This document shows positions 34,606 to 43,850 of a stretch of DNA of 64,000 bases, piece after piece (positions within the stretch are counted from its first letter, which is position 1; each line of letters opens with the position of its first letter). The stretch covers positions 87,292 to 151,291 of the forward strand of contig JADLDB010000169.1 in NCBI GenBank assembly GCA_020846875.1, read 5' to 3'. The translations under genes and the position numbers were made by a program. A model generated the notes under the pieces. That model did no database searches. It saw only the letters and a program-made list of their open reading frames with translations, and had not been told where the DNA came from. This DNA comes from Myxococcales bacterium (GTDB taxonomy: Bacteria > Myxococcota > Myxococcia > Myxococcales > Myxococcaceae).

Positions 34606-37322
34606 GCCGAGGCGATCAACGTCCGGCCGGCCACCACCTTCGCCTTCTGGGCGAGCGCGGCGATGGTGCGATCCTTCTCTGCGTAGCGCTGCTCCTCGGC
34701 CGTGCGCAGGTGCTGCAGCTTCCGGCGGTACTCGCGCTCCAGCCGCTCGGACTTCGCGCGGGCCTTCATCCGCTCCGCCGGCTCGTCGATGGCCAGCACG
34801 TCCTTGCGGCTCGACTCCCACTCCTCGCGGGCGCGCTCCACTTGCTGCCGGGGGGTGTACAGGCAGTCCTCGGCGAAGCGGTCGGCGCGATCGCGCGCCG
34901 CGTCCAGCTCGAGGGCGCTGAGCCGCTCGGCGGCGCGGGTGAGCTCGTCCTTCACCTGCAGCAGCGCCTGCTCGTGCTGCAGGGTGGCCGAGACGGCGGG
35001 CGGCTTGCGGGACTCCTCGTCGCGCGCGCCGGCCTGCGGGAGCTGCGCCACGTCCTGCCAGGGCACCACCCGGAAGCCCTCGCCGTGGCGGACGAGCGCC
35101 ACGTGCACCACCCGCTCCTGGGGCTTCAACCCCGACAGCTCGAAGCGGTACGCGTGCCACCAGCCCTCCTTGCCCGCCAGGTGCGCCAGCTTCGGGGGCA
35201 GGGTGCCGCCGTCCAGCGCGAGCGTGCTGACCGCGTCGTTCTGCCGAGCGCGCACCTCCTTCGCCGCGAGCTGAAGCTGCCGCCGCCCGCTGCCCGACGA
35301 GCCCAGCACCGCCCCGGTGAAGTCCTTCTGCGTAGCTTTGCGCCGGCTGACGGCTTCCTTCGCCGCGTCGCCCGCCACCTTGAGCCGCTTGCGCACCTCG
35401 CCGTCGAAGCGCTCGAGCAGCGTGGAGCGGGTGGCCGTCATCCGCTCGTCGATGTGCGACTCGAGATCTTTCCGCAGCGCGTCGAAGGCGGTGTTGATCT
35501 CCTCCGGCAGGCGGCACGACTGGTAGATCTCCAGCACCCGGCGCTCGAAGTCGACGCCCGACTCCAGCGCCCCGAGGATCTCGTCGGACGCGCCGAAGAC
35601 GCCGTCGAAGAGGTTGAGCTTCTTCTCCAGCAGCTCGAAGAGGCGCGCGTCGGCCGCGTTGCTGCGATTGAGAAAGTTCAGCACCAGCACGTCGCGCTGC
35701 TGGCCGTAGCGGTGGCAGCGGCCGATCCGCTGCTCCACGCGCTGCGGGTTCCACGGCAGATCGAAGTTCACCACCAGGTTGCAGAACTGCAGGTTCAAGC
35801 CTTCGGCCCCCGCCTCGGTGGAGAGGAGGATCTGCGTGGAGGTGCGGAACTCTTCCACCAGCGCGCGGCGGGCCTCGGGGGTGCCCGCGTCGCCGGTGAG
35901 CTTGCTGATCTTCCCTTCCCAGCCGTGGGCGGCGAGCAGCCCCGCGAGGTACTCCAGCGTGCGCTTCGACTCGGTGAAGATGACGGCCTTCTCTGGCCAC
36001 TGGTGGGCGCGGGCCACGGTGAAGACGCGATCCAGCGCGCGCTTCAAGGCCTCGCCCTTGGCGTTGACCTTGAGCTGGTCGGCGCGGGTCGCGAACTGCT
36101 CGAGCTCCCACACCTCCCGCTCCATCGCCTTCAAGGTGGACGCCAGTGGCCTTTCGTCGTCCTGCCAGGCCTCGGCCTCTTCGGAGTACTGCCTCGCCTC
36201 CTCGGGCTCGAAGAGGAGCGCCTGGGCCGCCTGGCCCTTCTTCGCCGCCTCCAACCGCTTGGCCAGCGTCTCGGACAGCTTCCGCAAGGTCGGGGCGATG
36301 GCGTACGTCGAGGAGGCGAGCAGCTTCCGGTACACCAGCGTGAGCAGGGTGCGCTTGCCGGGCTCGATCGCCGCGCACTCGTTGCGGCGCAGGTACTCGG
36401 ACACGTCGTCGTACAGCGACTGCTCCTCGGGCAGCGGGGTGAAGTCCTCCACCACGCTGCGCCGGTTGGTGTACTTCACGTACTCGCGCACCTGGCGGCG
36501 GAGCGTGCGCTGCACCACCGGCGCCAGCCGCGTCTTGAGCTCGCGGCTCGACGACTCCGCCAGGCCCCCGTGCTCTGGATCGACGGGGAAGTGGGCGCGG
36601 AAGGCGTCCTCCGGCCCGAGGATCTGCTCGTCCAAGAGCGAGAGGAGGCCGAAGAGCTCGGAGAGATCGTTCTGCAGCGGCGTGGCGGTGAGCAGCAGCT
36701 TGGGCGAGCTCTTGAGGCCCGCCTTGAGCGCCTTGCCCGTCTTGTTCCCGGCCTTGTGGGCGTTGCGCAGCCGGTGCGCCTCGTCGATCACCACCAGATC
36801 CCACGAGAGCTGCGCGAGCAGCTCACTGCGTCCCGCCGCGAAGGGCTGGGAGGCGATCACCACCGGGCAGGCTTGATCAAAGCAGTTGCCCGTCGCGCGC
36901 AGCGTGCGGCCGTCCACCACCGCCGCGTCGAGATCGAACTTCTCCTTGAGCTCGGCCTGCCACTGGGCCCGCAGCGTGGCCGGCGTCAGCACCAGCATCC
37001 GCTGCTTCCCCTCGCTGGCCAGCTGCGCCATCACGATGCCCGCTTCGATCGTCTTCCCCAGGCCCACCTCGTCGGCCAGCATGCAGCCGCCGCGCGAGAG
37101 GCTGTCGAGCGCGAAGACCGCCGCCTCCAGTTGGTGCGGATTCAGATCCACCCGCGCCTCGGACAGCGCCCGCATCACCCGCGCCTGGGGATCCGAGCCG
37201 CTGGCCGTCAGCTCCTCTGCCAACAGCCGCTGGTGGAAGCGCGTCAACGGGCGGATGGAGGGAGGCGTCGGCAGCACGGCCTCAGCTGGAATGCGGGCGA
37301 TCTCCGACATGGCGCCGCGCAT
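34587..37322 (-). CDS. SNF2-family DEAD/DEAH helicase-like ATPase
   Basis: 911 residues. All SNF2 motifs are present: LADEVGLGKTIEAG (motif I), VVIDEAHRLRN (II), LTATPLQN (III), TEAGAEGLNLQ (V) and QRIGRCHRYGQ (VI). A long coiled, charged C-terminal half (about 560-911) follows. RapA/HepA-type enzymes of this class remodel nucleoprotein complexes; others take part in phage defence. No methylase, nuclease or defence partner is adjacent, so the role is open. Start may be four codons later (37310); neither has a clear ribosome site. Its stop lies inside the 3' end of the histidine kinase gene. Confidence 0.85.
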   Translation of the reverse strand: MRGAMSEIARIPAEAVLPTPPSIRPLTRFHQRLLAEELTASGSDPQARVMRALSEARVDLNPHQLEAAVFALDSLSRGGCMLADEVGLGKTIEAGIVMAQLASEGKQRMLVLTPATLRAQWQAELKEKFDLDAAVVDGRTLRATGNCFDQACPVVIASQPFAAGRSELLAQLSWDLVVIDEAHRLRNAHKAGNKTGKALKAGLKSSPKLLLTATPLQNDLSELFGLLSLLDEQILGPEDAFRAHFPVDPEHGGLAESSSRELKTRLAPVVQRTLRRQVREYVKYTNRRSVVEDFTPLPEEQSLYDDVSEYLRRNECAAIEPGKRTLLTLVYRKLLASSTYAIAPTLRKLSETLAKRLEAAKKGQAAQALLFEPEEARQYSEEAEAWQDDERPLASTLKAMEREVWELEQFATRADQLKVNAKGEALKRALDRVFTVARAHQWPEKAVIFTESKRTLEYLAGLLAAHGWEGKISKLTGDAGTPEARRALVEEFRTSTQILLSTEAGAEGLNLQFCNLVVNFDLPWNPQRVEQRIGRCHRYGQQRDVLVLNFLNRSNAADARLFELLEKKLNLFDGVFGASDEILGALESGVDFERRVLEIYQSCRLPEEINTAFDALRKDLESHIDERMTATRSTLLERFDGEVRKRLKVAGDAAKEAVSRRKATQKDFTGAVLGSSGSGRRQLQLAAKEVRARQNDAVSTLALDGGTLPPKLAHLAGKEGWWHAYRFELSGLKPQERVVHVALVRHGEGFRVVPWQDVAQLPQAGARDEESRKPPAVSATLQHEQALLQVKDELTRAAERLSALELDAARDRADRFAEDCLYTPRQQVERAREEWESSRKDVLAIDEPAERMKARAKSERLEREYRRKLQHLRTAEEQRYAEKDRTIAALAQKAKVVAGRTLIASAYFWVD

Positions 37323-37434
37323 TCTGATCAGGTGGAACCGCCTGTAAAGTTTGAGTTTTATGAGGCCGATTTACCGGCCCTGGCGCGATCGGCGGATCAG
37401 GTGGTCGAGCCGCGCGCAAGGTGGGCGCGTGTAG

Positions 37435-37884
37435 TCAGGGGTCGGCGTAGTCGGGGTTGAGGTACTTCTTGAGCTTCTTGTTGACGTAAGACTCCGCGCG
37501 GCCTCGCCAGAACCAGCCTGGATCCGCTGCCTGTCCGGTGACGGCGGTGTCGGAGACCTCAAAGCGCGCCTTGATGTCCATGCCGAAGACGCGGCCGGTG
37601 AGGAAGACGCGATCGCCGCGCCACTCGGACTGCAGGCCGAAGCGCCGGTGCCAGTAGTCGAGCAGGAAGCCCACCCGCTCGCGGGCGTTCGTCCGCGAGA
37701 AACCATGGGGCACCTCGACCGAGATGGTGTCGCCCGACAGGGTGAAGGGATCCTCGCTCGCGGGCGGCGGGGCAGGGGTGGGTTGAGGCGCAGCCGCCGG
37801 CTCCGCCGCCGGGACGGCCTCGCTCGGGTTGTCGGCCCAGGCCGCGGTGGCGGCGAGGAGCGCGAGGTATGCGATCCGCTGCAC
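37435..37884 (-). CDS. Secreted protein of the polyhydroxyalkanoate-system (PF09650-like) type
   Basis: 149 residues, GTG start. A signal peptide (about 1-17) is followed by an Ala/Pro-rich linker (20-45) and a compact domain. The domain has an S-E-W-R-G-D core, an F-x-V-x-x-x-x-V phrase and a final amphipathic helix (VNKKLKKYL). That matches the layout of the small PHA_gran_rgn domain, though here it is exported. Function unknown. Divergent from the next gene, with 144 bases between starts. Confidence 0.55.
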   Translation of the reverse strand: MQRIAYLALLAATAAWADNPSEAVPAAEPAAAPQPTPAPPPASEDPFTLSGDTISVEVPHGFSRTNARERVGFLLDYWHRRFGLQSEWRGDRVFLTGRVFGMDIKARFEVSDTAVTGQAADPGWFWRGRAESYVNKKLKKYLNPDYADP

Positions 37885-38012
37885 GAGTCCTTCATAGCGT
37901 GGCCTGGTCCGGGCGGGAAAGGCGTTGCCTGCCCGGCAACAGGGGCGCGCTCAGGCACCACCCGGCCGGCGGTGGCGCGAGAATTTGCCGAGGGAGTGCA
38001 GAGGTTTTGACA

Positions 38013-38028
38013 GGGCACCGGGGTTGCA
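38013..38028 (+). promoter_or_regulatory. Sigma-54-like -24/-12 element
   Basis: GGGCACCGGGGTTGCA matches the sigma-54 consensus TGGCACR-N4-TTGCW in spacing and in all but two of the fixed bases. It lies directly against the ATG at 38029. Transcription would then begin near 38038, which would make the downstream ATG at 38041 the usable start with almost no leader. In such GC-rich DNA a chance match is possible. Confidence 0.3.
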
Positions 38029-39288
38029 ATGCCACCGGGCATGGATCGCAAGGCCTTGAAGCTGTGGACGCTGGCAACCCTCCTCGCCGGTTGTGGAGTG
38101 TCGACGCTCGAACTGGAGGCGCAGCCGGGCTCCACTACGGGCACGCACGCCTTCGCCACCGAGGGGGAGATCATCATCCTCGATGGCGGCAAGGGCGGTG
38201 GGGGCGGCCAGGGCGGCGGCGGCAGCGACGAGATCATCGACGAGGGCGCGGGCGGAGGTGCCGGTGGAGGCGCAGGTGGCGCGGGCGGCGGCGGCGGTCT
38301 GGTGTGCACGCCCAACGAGGTGCGGAGCTGCACCTCGTCCTGCGGCAGCAACGGCGATCAGCTGTGCACCAACAACACCTGGGGGCCGTGCGTGCCCCCG
38401 CCCGAGCGCTGCAGCAACGGCGTGGACGACGACTGCGACCGCCGCGTGGACGGCGACGACTTCGACTGCCCGCCTCCGGTCATCACCTGCGAGTCCCAGG
38501 AGGGAGGCGGCTGCAACGGCGACCTGGGCTACGGCGATCACTGCGCGCCCTCGGACAACACCGGCGGCTGCAGCCCCGGGCGCTTCTTCGCCTGGTGCAA
38601 CCGGCGCAACCCGGAGTACCCGGACATCTGGGAGGACTGGATCATCAACTGGGTCGACTCGCGCTGCGACGGCCAGGTGCTCGACGACGGGCAGAACTAC
38701 ACCAAGTACTACTGCACCAACTCCAGCAACACCCGGTACGAGTGCACCACCCCGCTGGTCCTGCAGTTCCTCGCCGGCGCGCCGGTGACGCTGACCCGCG
38801 GCCTGTCCAGCTTCGCCTTCACCCCCGGGCAGAGCGTACAAAGCGACTGGCCGGCGGCGGCGACGCCGTGGCTGGTGCGCGATCTCGACGGCGACGGGCG
38901 GATCTCCTCCGGCCGCGAGCTGTTCGGCTCCGACACCGCGCTCGCCTCCGGGCGCACCGCCAAGCACGGCTTCGAGGCGTTGGCCGACCTGGACGGCAAC
39001 CGCGACGGGCGGGTGGACGCGGACGATCCGGCCTTCACTACCCTGCGCCTGTGGGCGGACGTCAACGGCGATCGACGCACGGATCCGGGTGAGCTCACCT
39101 CTCTGGGGGCGCGGGGCGTGAAGAGCCTCTCGGTGCGCTACCACGCCGACGCGAAGTGCGACGCGCGCGGCAACTGCGAGCGCGAGCGCGCGGCCTTCAC
39201 TTTCACCGACGCTTCGGGCGAGGTGCGCCGCGGCGAGGTGATCGACGTGTACCTCGCCACGCGCGTGGCGCCGCTCTGCCTGCGCTGA
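38029..39288 (+). CDS. Cys-rich lipoprotein with Gly linker and EF-hand-like C-terminus
   Basis: 419 residues (415 if started at 38041). The signal sequence ends L-L-A-G-C, followed by a low-complexity Gly/Ala region (about 53-90). A Cys-rich segment follows (about 92-250; CSNGVDDDCDRRVDGDD is a typical myxobacterial Cys motif). The C-terminal domain has three Ca-binding-like loops: DLDGDGRISSGRELFG, DLDGNRDGRVDADD and DVNGDRRTDPGEL. Probably a calcium-stabilised surface protein; function unknown. Possible sigma-54-type promoter directly upstream. Confidence 0.75.
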   Translation: MPPGMDRKALKLWTLATLLAGCGVSTLELEAQPGSTTGTHAFATEGEIIILDGGKGGGGGQGGGGSDEIIDEGAGGGAGGGAGGAGGGGGLVCTPNEVRSCTSSCGSNGDQLCTNNTWGPCVPPPERCSNGVDDDCDRRVDGDDFDCPPPVITCESQEGGGCNGDLGYGDHCAPSDNTGGCSPGRFFAWCNRRNPEYPDIWEDWIINWVDSRCDGQVLDDGQNYTKYYCTNSSNTRYECTTPLVLQFLAGAPVTLTRGLSSFAFTPGQSVQSDWPAAATPWLVRDLDGDGRISSGRELFGSDTALASGRTAKHGFEALADLDGNRDGRVDADDPAFTTLRLWADVNGDRRTDPGELTSLGARGVKSLSVRYHADAKCDARGNCERERAAFTFTDASGEVRRGEVIDVYLATRVAPLCLR

Positions 39289-39302
39289 TTCGAACCCGGC
39301 GC

Positions 39303-39992
39303 TCAGCGCGCTCGTGCGCCCGGAGGTTGCGGTCCGCCTCGCCGCCGCCCCGGGTCGAGCGCAGGGAAGATCCCCCGCTCCGCGTAGCGCGGCACCCCCC
39401 GGGGCCGGGACGCCCAGAAGTTGATCGCGATCGCCAGCCGCAGCGTCCTTTCGCGGGGCAGCCACGCCCCGGGAAGGTGGTTGCGCGCGTCCAGCACGCC
39501 GTGGGTCAGCCGTCCGTCGAAGAAGGCCAGCCGGTTGGGCCGGGGCTCTACCAGGTCGAAGTCGTGGCGATCGGGCGCCAGGGCCGGGTTGTCCGGGTTG
39601 GGCGGATCGGCGGTGACGGCCAGCAGCCCGCCCGTGCACCGGTTCAGGTACAGCACCGTCGAGAGGACCGGGTTCTTCTCCACGCCCGTCTCGTCGAACA
39701 GCGCGTTGTCGCGATCCCGGTGGAAGTCCACCTGCACGCGGGAGGTGCGCATCCGCGACAGCCACCACTCCACGCCCCGGACGCGGCGGATGCTCGACGG
39801 CGGCAGCCGCGCCCGCACCACCCGCGCCGCCTGTTCCACCAGGCAGGACGGCGGTGACGCGAAGTCGTACCAGCAGGTCAACTGGTAGCCGCCTCGGAGG
39901 CGCTCCTCGCCCACCTGGCGGACGGCGCGGAGCAGCCTGCGGAAGCCGGCGGAAGGCAGCACCTCGTCGATGACGCCCACCAGCGGCTTCAT
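39303..39992 (-). CDS. 2OG-Fe(II) oxygenase-like protein (prolyl-4-hydroxylase fold)
   Basis: 229 residues. The iron-binding facial triad is visible as His-x-Asp in VDFHRDRDN and a distal His in DGRLTHGV. The co-substrate-binding Arg is likely in ERTLRLAI. The strand VLSTVLYLN between them is typical of this double-stranded beta-helix family. Substrate unknown. The frame is open upstream within the phosphatase gene, but the ATG at 39992 follows that gene's stop by five bases, giving a two-gene operon. The end is Arg/Gly/Pro-rich and probably disordered. Confidence 0.65.
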   Translation of the reverse strand: MKPLVGVIDEVLPSAGFRRLLRAVRQVGEERLRGGYQLTCWYDFASPPSCLVEQAARVVRARLPPSSIRRVRGVEWWLSRMRTSRVQVDFHRDRDNALFDETGVEKNPVLSTVLYLNRCTGGLLAVTADPPNPDNPALAPDRHDFDLVEPRPNRLAFFDGRLTHGVLDARNHLPGAWLPRERTLRLAIAINFWASRPRGVPRYAERGIFPALDPGRRRGGPQPPGARAR

Positions 39993-39997
39993 TTGCG

Positions 39998-41614
39998 TCA
40001 CCGGGGCAGCAAGAGCGCCTCCGCGGTGGGCTTGCCTTCGCTCATCGCCGGGCTGTCCAGCTCCATCAGCGCCGCCACCGTGGGGGCCACGTCGATCGCC
40101 AGGGGCACCGTCGCGTACTGGCCCGGCTTCACCCCGCGGCCGAAGAGGTACAGCGGCACGTGAGCGTCGTAGCTCCAGGGCGTGCCGTGCGAGGTGCCGC
40201 GCGGCTCCGTCTCCAGCACGTGGAACGGCTTCATCACCATCAGCACGTCGCCGCTGCGCTCCGGGTGGTAGCCGTTGCGCAGCGCGCGCAGCACCGTGCT
40301 GCCATTGCCGGAGAAGAGGTCGTCCTTCGCCACCGAGGTGTACAGCCCCGGCTGCCGGGCCAGCCACGCCGCCGCGGCGCGCCGCACCGCAGCCCCGTCC
40401 ACCTTCTTCCCCTCCAGCGCCTTCGCGTCGAGGTACACGTCCACCTCTTCGATCGCCGCCACCGCGTTGGCCACCCCGAAGCGCTTCTCCAGCTCCTCAT
40501 TGAGGCCCCGGCTCAGCGCCACCGGCGACTCGCGCGCCGCGTCCAGGCCCAGCGAAGCCCACTCCTCGGCGATGTTGGCGCCGCCGTGATCCGCGCTCAG
40601 CACCACCACCAGGTTGCCTTTGCCGCCGGCGGCGCGCTCCGCGTACGAGATGATTTCACCCACCGCCTTGTCCAGCCGCAGCAGGTGATCCTGCATCTCC
40701 CAGGAGGTGGGCCCGTACAGGTGGTAGGTGCGATCGAGCGGGGACAGGCTGATCGACAGCAGATCCGGCACGTCGTCCTTGCCGAGCTGCTCCCCGTCGA
40801 TCGCCGCCTTCACGAAGGGCACCAGCACGTCGTACATCATCGGCGAGGAGGCCAGCGCGCTGTAGGACTGAGGCCCGGGGGCCGGCCCGCCGCCGTTGAG
40901 CGGGTGGGGGAAGGTGACGCCCAGGCCGTACCAGTCGGACTCGAAGGGCCGCTGATCCTCCCCCAGGTACTCCTTCACCGGCAGGAGCAGCTCCCACTTC
41001 TTGCCGTGCGCCGCGTCGGCCAGCTTCTTGTCGTTGAAGGCCTTCACCCAGGCGGGGAACTCCTTGCGGTACCAGGTGCCGGTGACGAAGCGGCCCACCT
41101 GCTCGTGGAACCACCAGGCCTCCCCCAGCCGCCCGGCCATGGCGATCGCCGAGCGGGGCTTGCCGGAGATGGCCAGCGACCTGCCTCGCAGCATGGTGGC
41201 GCTGCGCAGCCGATCGGACAGCGTGTCGGCCAGCAGGTTGAGCGGCGAGACGTCGTCGTGGCCCAGCGGCGCCTCCAGCACGGGGTGGGCCGGATCGACG
41301 AAGACGGGCTCCAGCTTCCCGGAGGCGCGGTTGAACAGCTTGTTGCCCACCACCCCGTGGCGGCTGGGCCAGGCGCCGGTCGCCAGCGTGGCGTGCCCGG
41401 CGGCCGTCACCGACTCCGCCACGTCGTACTTCATCACCGGGAACACCGCGCCTTCGTTGTTGAGGCGCAGCAGGCCGGCCTTGAAGCGTGGGCGGCTGCG
41501 CTGCACCACGTCGGTGCCCAGCGAGTCGACGCTGATCATCACGGTGAGGCGGGGGGGCTTGGCGAGGACCGGCAGCGAGACGGCGAGGCAGGTAAACAAG
41601 GCCAGGCGCTTCAT
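39998..41614 (-). CDS. Secreted alkaline phosphatase/phosphodiesterase, PafA-like
   Basis: 538 residues with a signal peptide (cleavage after VLA, about 18). The alkaline-phosphatase-superfamily fold is shown by ISVDSLGTDV (metal-binding Asp near 29), SVTAAGHATLATG with the nucleophile Thr (near 70), HGVVGN, and later LSADHGGANI (metal-binding Asp-His) and SHGTPWSYDAHVP. These features fit PafA/PhoK-type phosphatases and the related nucleotide pyrophosphatases. Predicted periplasmic release of phosphate from organic esters. First gene of a pair with the oxygenase-like gene; divergent from the thioesterase at 41696. Confidence 0.85.
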   Translation of the reverse strand: MKRLALFTCLAVSLPVLAKPPRLTVMISVDSLGTDVVQRSRPRFKAGLLRLNNEGAVFPVMKYDVAESVTAAGHATLATGAWPSRHGVVGNKLFNRASGKLEPVFVDPAHPVLEAPLGHDDVSPLNLLADTLSDRLRSATMLRGRSLAISGKPRSAIAMAGRLGEAWWFHEQVGRFVTGTWYRKEFPAWVKAFNDKKLADAAHGKKWELLLPVKEYLGEDQRPFESDWYGLGVTFPHPLNGGGPAPGPQSYSALASSPMMYDVLVPFVKAAIDGEQLGKDDVPDLLSISLSPLDRTYHLYGPTSWEMQDHLLRLDKAVGEIISYAERAAGGKGNLVVVLSADHGGANIAEEWASLGLDAARESPVALSRGLNEELEKRFGVANAVAAIEEVDVYLDAKALEGKKVDGAAVRRAAAAWLARQPGLYTSVAKDDLFSGNGSTVLRALRNGYHPERSGDVLMVMKPFHVLETEPRGTSHGTPWSYDAHVPLYLFGRGVKPGQYATVPLAIDVAPTVAALMELDSPAMSEGKPTAEALLLPR

Positions 41615-41695
41615 GGGGCCGGCAGCCTCTCACGACTCGCGCTTCACGCCGAAAGAGTTTCTCCGGCCGCGGTGCGCTACCGTGCGGAGTCGTCC

Positions 41696-42118
41696 ATGGA
41701 TCACTCCCCTGCGCCGGTGCACGTCGAGGCCCGCTTGCGCGTCATCTACGGCGACACGGATCAGATGGGCGTCGTCTACTACGCCAACTACCTGCGCTAC
41801 TTCGAGTTCAGCCGCAGCGAGTACTTCCGCGCCCGCGGCGGCAACTACGTCGAGCTGGAGCGCACCGGCTTCGGTCTGCCGGTGGTGGAGGCCCACTGCG
41901 AGTACAGGGCCCCGGCCCGCTACGACGAGCTGCTGGTGATCCGCGTGCACGTCGCCCAGCTCAAGCGCGCGTCGATCCGCTTCGAGTACCAGGTGCTGCG
42001 CGACGCCACCGGACCGCTGCTCGCCACCGGCTACACCCTCCACGCCTGCGTCGGCCGCGACGGGAGGCCCACCCGCCTGCCGGCCGACGTGGTGAAGCTG
42101 CTGTCGAGCCCGCCCTGA
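41696..42118 (+). CDS. ybgC: YbgC-type acyl-CoA thioesterase
   Basis: 140 residues. The motif YGDTDQMGVVYYANYLRYFE (about 18-37) is the catalytic hotdog signature of the YbgC/4HBT family, with the catalytic Asp in GDTD. Predicted acyl-CoA or acyl-carrier thioesterase; in many bacteria it accompanies the Tol-Pal system, but no tol genes are nearby. A much longer open frame exists upstream, but this ATG gives the family-standard length. Next gene glpX starts 13 bases after the stop. Confidence 0.85.
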   Translation: MDHSPAPVHVEARLRVIYGDTDQMGVVYYANYLRYFEFSRSEYFRARGGNYVELERTGFGLPVVEAHCEYRAPARYDELLVIRVHVAQLKRASIRFEYQVLRDATGPLLATGYTLHACVGRDGRPTRLPADVVKLLSSPP

Positions 42119-42131
42119 AGAGGAGCCGCTC

Positions 42132-43088
<957 letters not shown>

Positions 43089-43128
43089 CGTAGGCTGGCG
43101 GCCGTCCCGCCCTCGAAAGGAGTCACCC

Positions 43129-43557
43129 ATGCCCGGCGCCCAGCGCTCCGTCGTCATCAACGCCCCCGTCGAGAAGTGCTTCGAGGTGATCGTCGACTAC
43201 GAGCGCTACTCCGAATTCCTCCCCGAGGTGAAGAAGACGCGCGCCACCAACCGCCGCGGCGCCGAGTGCGACGTGCAGTACGAGGCCGAGGTGGTGAAGC
43301 TGATCAAATACACCGTCCACCTCAAGGAAGAGCGGCCCAACAAGGTCACCTGGACCTACATCGATGGTGACTTCATGCGGGACAACAAGGGTGGGTGGCT
43401 CTTGGAGGATCTGGGCGACGGGAAGACGAAGGCCACCTACACCATCGAGATCGTCCTGGGTCCGCTGGTGCCCAAGACGATCGTCAACGCGCTGGTCGAC
43501 ACGCAGTTGCCCAAGCTGCTGGAGAACTTCAAGAAACGCATCGAGTCGCGGCCCTGA
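43129..43557 (+). CDS. SRPBCC/polyketide-cyclase family lipid-binding protein
   Basis: 142 residues, a single START-like helix-grip domain. The N-terminal phrase VVINAPVEKCFEVIVDYERYSEFLP resembles the COQ10/ribosome-association-toxin (RatA) branch. The end is the usual long helix (PKLLENFKKRIESR). Likely binds a hydrophobic ligand; ligand unknown. AAAGGAG lies upstream. It sits 40 bases after glpX on the same strand. Confidence 0.8.
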   Translation: MPGAQRSVVINAPVEKCFEVIVDYERYSEFLPEVKKTRATNRRGAECDVQYEAEVVKLIKYTVHLKEERPNKVTWTYIDGDFMRDNKGGWLLEDLGDGKTKATYTIEIVLGPLVPKTIVNALVDTQLPKLLENFKKRIESRP

Positions 43558-43659
43558 CCTCTCGCGATCCCGTACGTTTAGGCTGCTGGATCGGTGAGGT
43601 TGTGTACGAGGAGGCCCCGGTTAAGATGGGGCTGCCGCTTTCCAGGGGTACCAGCCAGG

Positions 43660-43836
43660 ATGCTTGACGCCTACGTCATCGAGGAGATCAAACGCCGGGA
43701 GGCCGAGCGCCAGAAGCAGGATCGCGCGCGCCCGGTGCTGGAGATCCCCGTCTCGCCCGAGGCCGACGAGGACGATCGCAAGAGCGAGCGTGACGACGGG
43801 TCGCGCCCCGGCGAAGTGGTGCAGATCGAGCTGTAG
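43660..43836 (+). CDS. Small acidic protein of 58 residues, unknown
   Basis: 58 residues. An amphipathic N-terminal helix (MLDAYVIEEIKRREAERQKQ) is followed by an acidic, probably disordered tail rich in Asp, Glu and Arg that ends VVQIEL. Codon use and GC pattern match the neighbours. An AGGATG context at the start and a gap of only 14 bases to the deacetylase gene support translation. No family with known function was recognised. A longer in-frame start at 43594 is less likely because it adds a basic, unstructured leader. Confidence 0.55.
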   Translation: MLDAYVIEEIKRREAERQKQDRARPVLEIPVSPEADEDDRKSERDDGSRPGEVVQIEL

Positions 43837-43850
43837 TCCCCCACGAAGCC

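Noticed and set aside
32752..36804. Minus-strand open frame of 1,350 codons across the SNF2 and histidine kinase genes
   Set aside because: Low-complexity Arg/Ala/Gly/His translation without domains; both real genes are fully accounted for in other frames.
34587..37322. SNF2 helicase as part of a DISARM-type or other phage-defence island
   Set aside because: No methyltransferase, nuclease, DrmA/DrmB/DrmC-like or integrase gene lies nearby, and codon use matches the neighbours.
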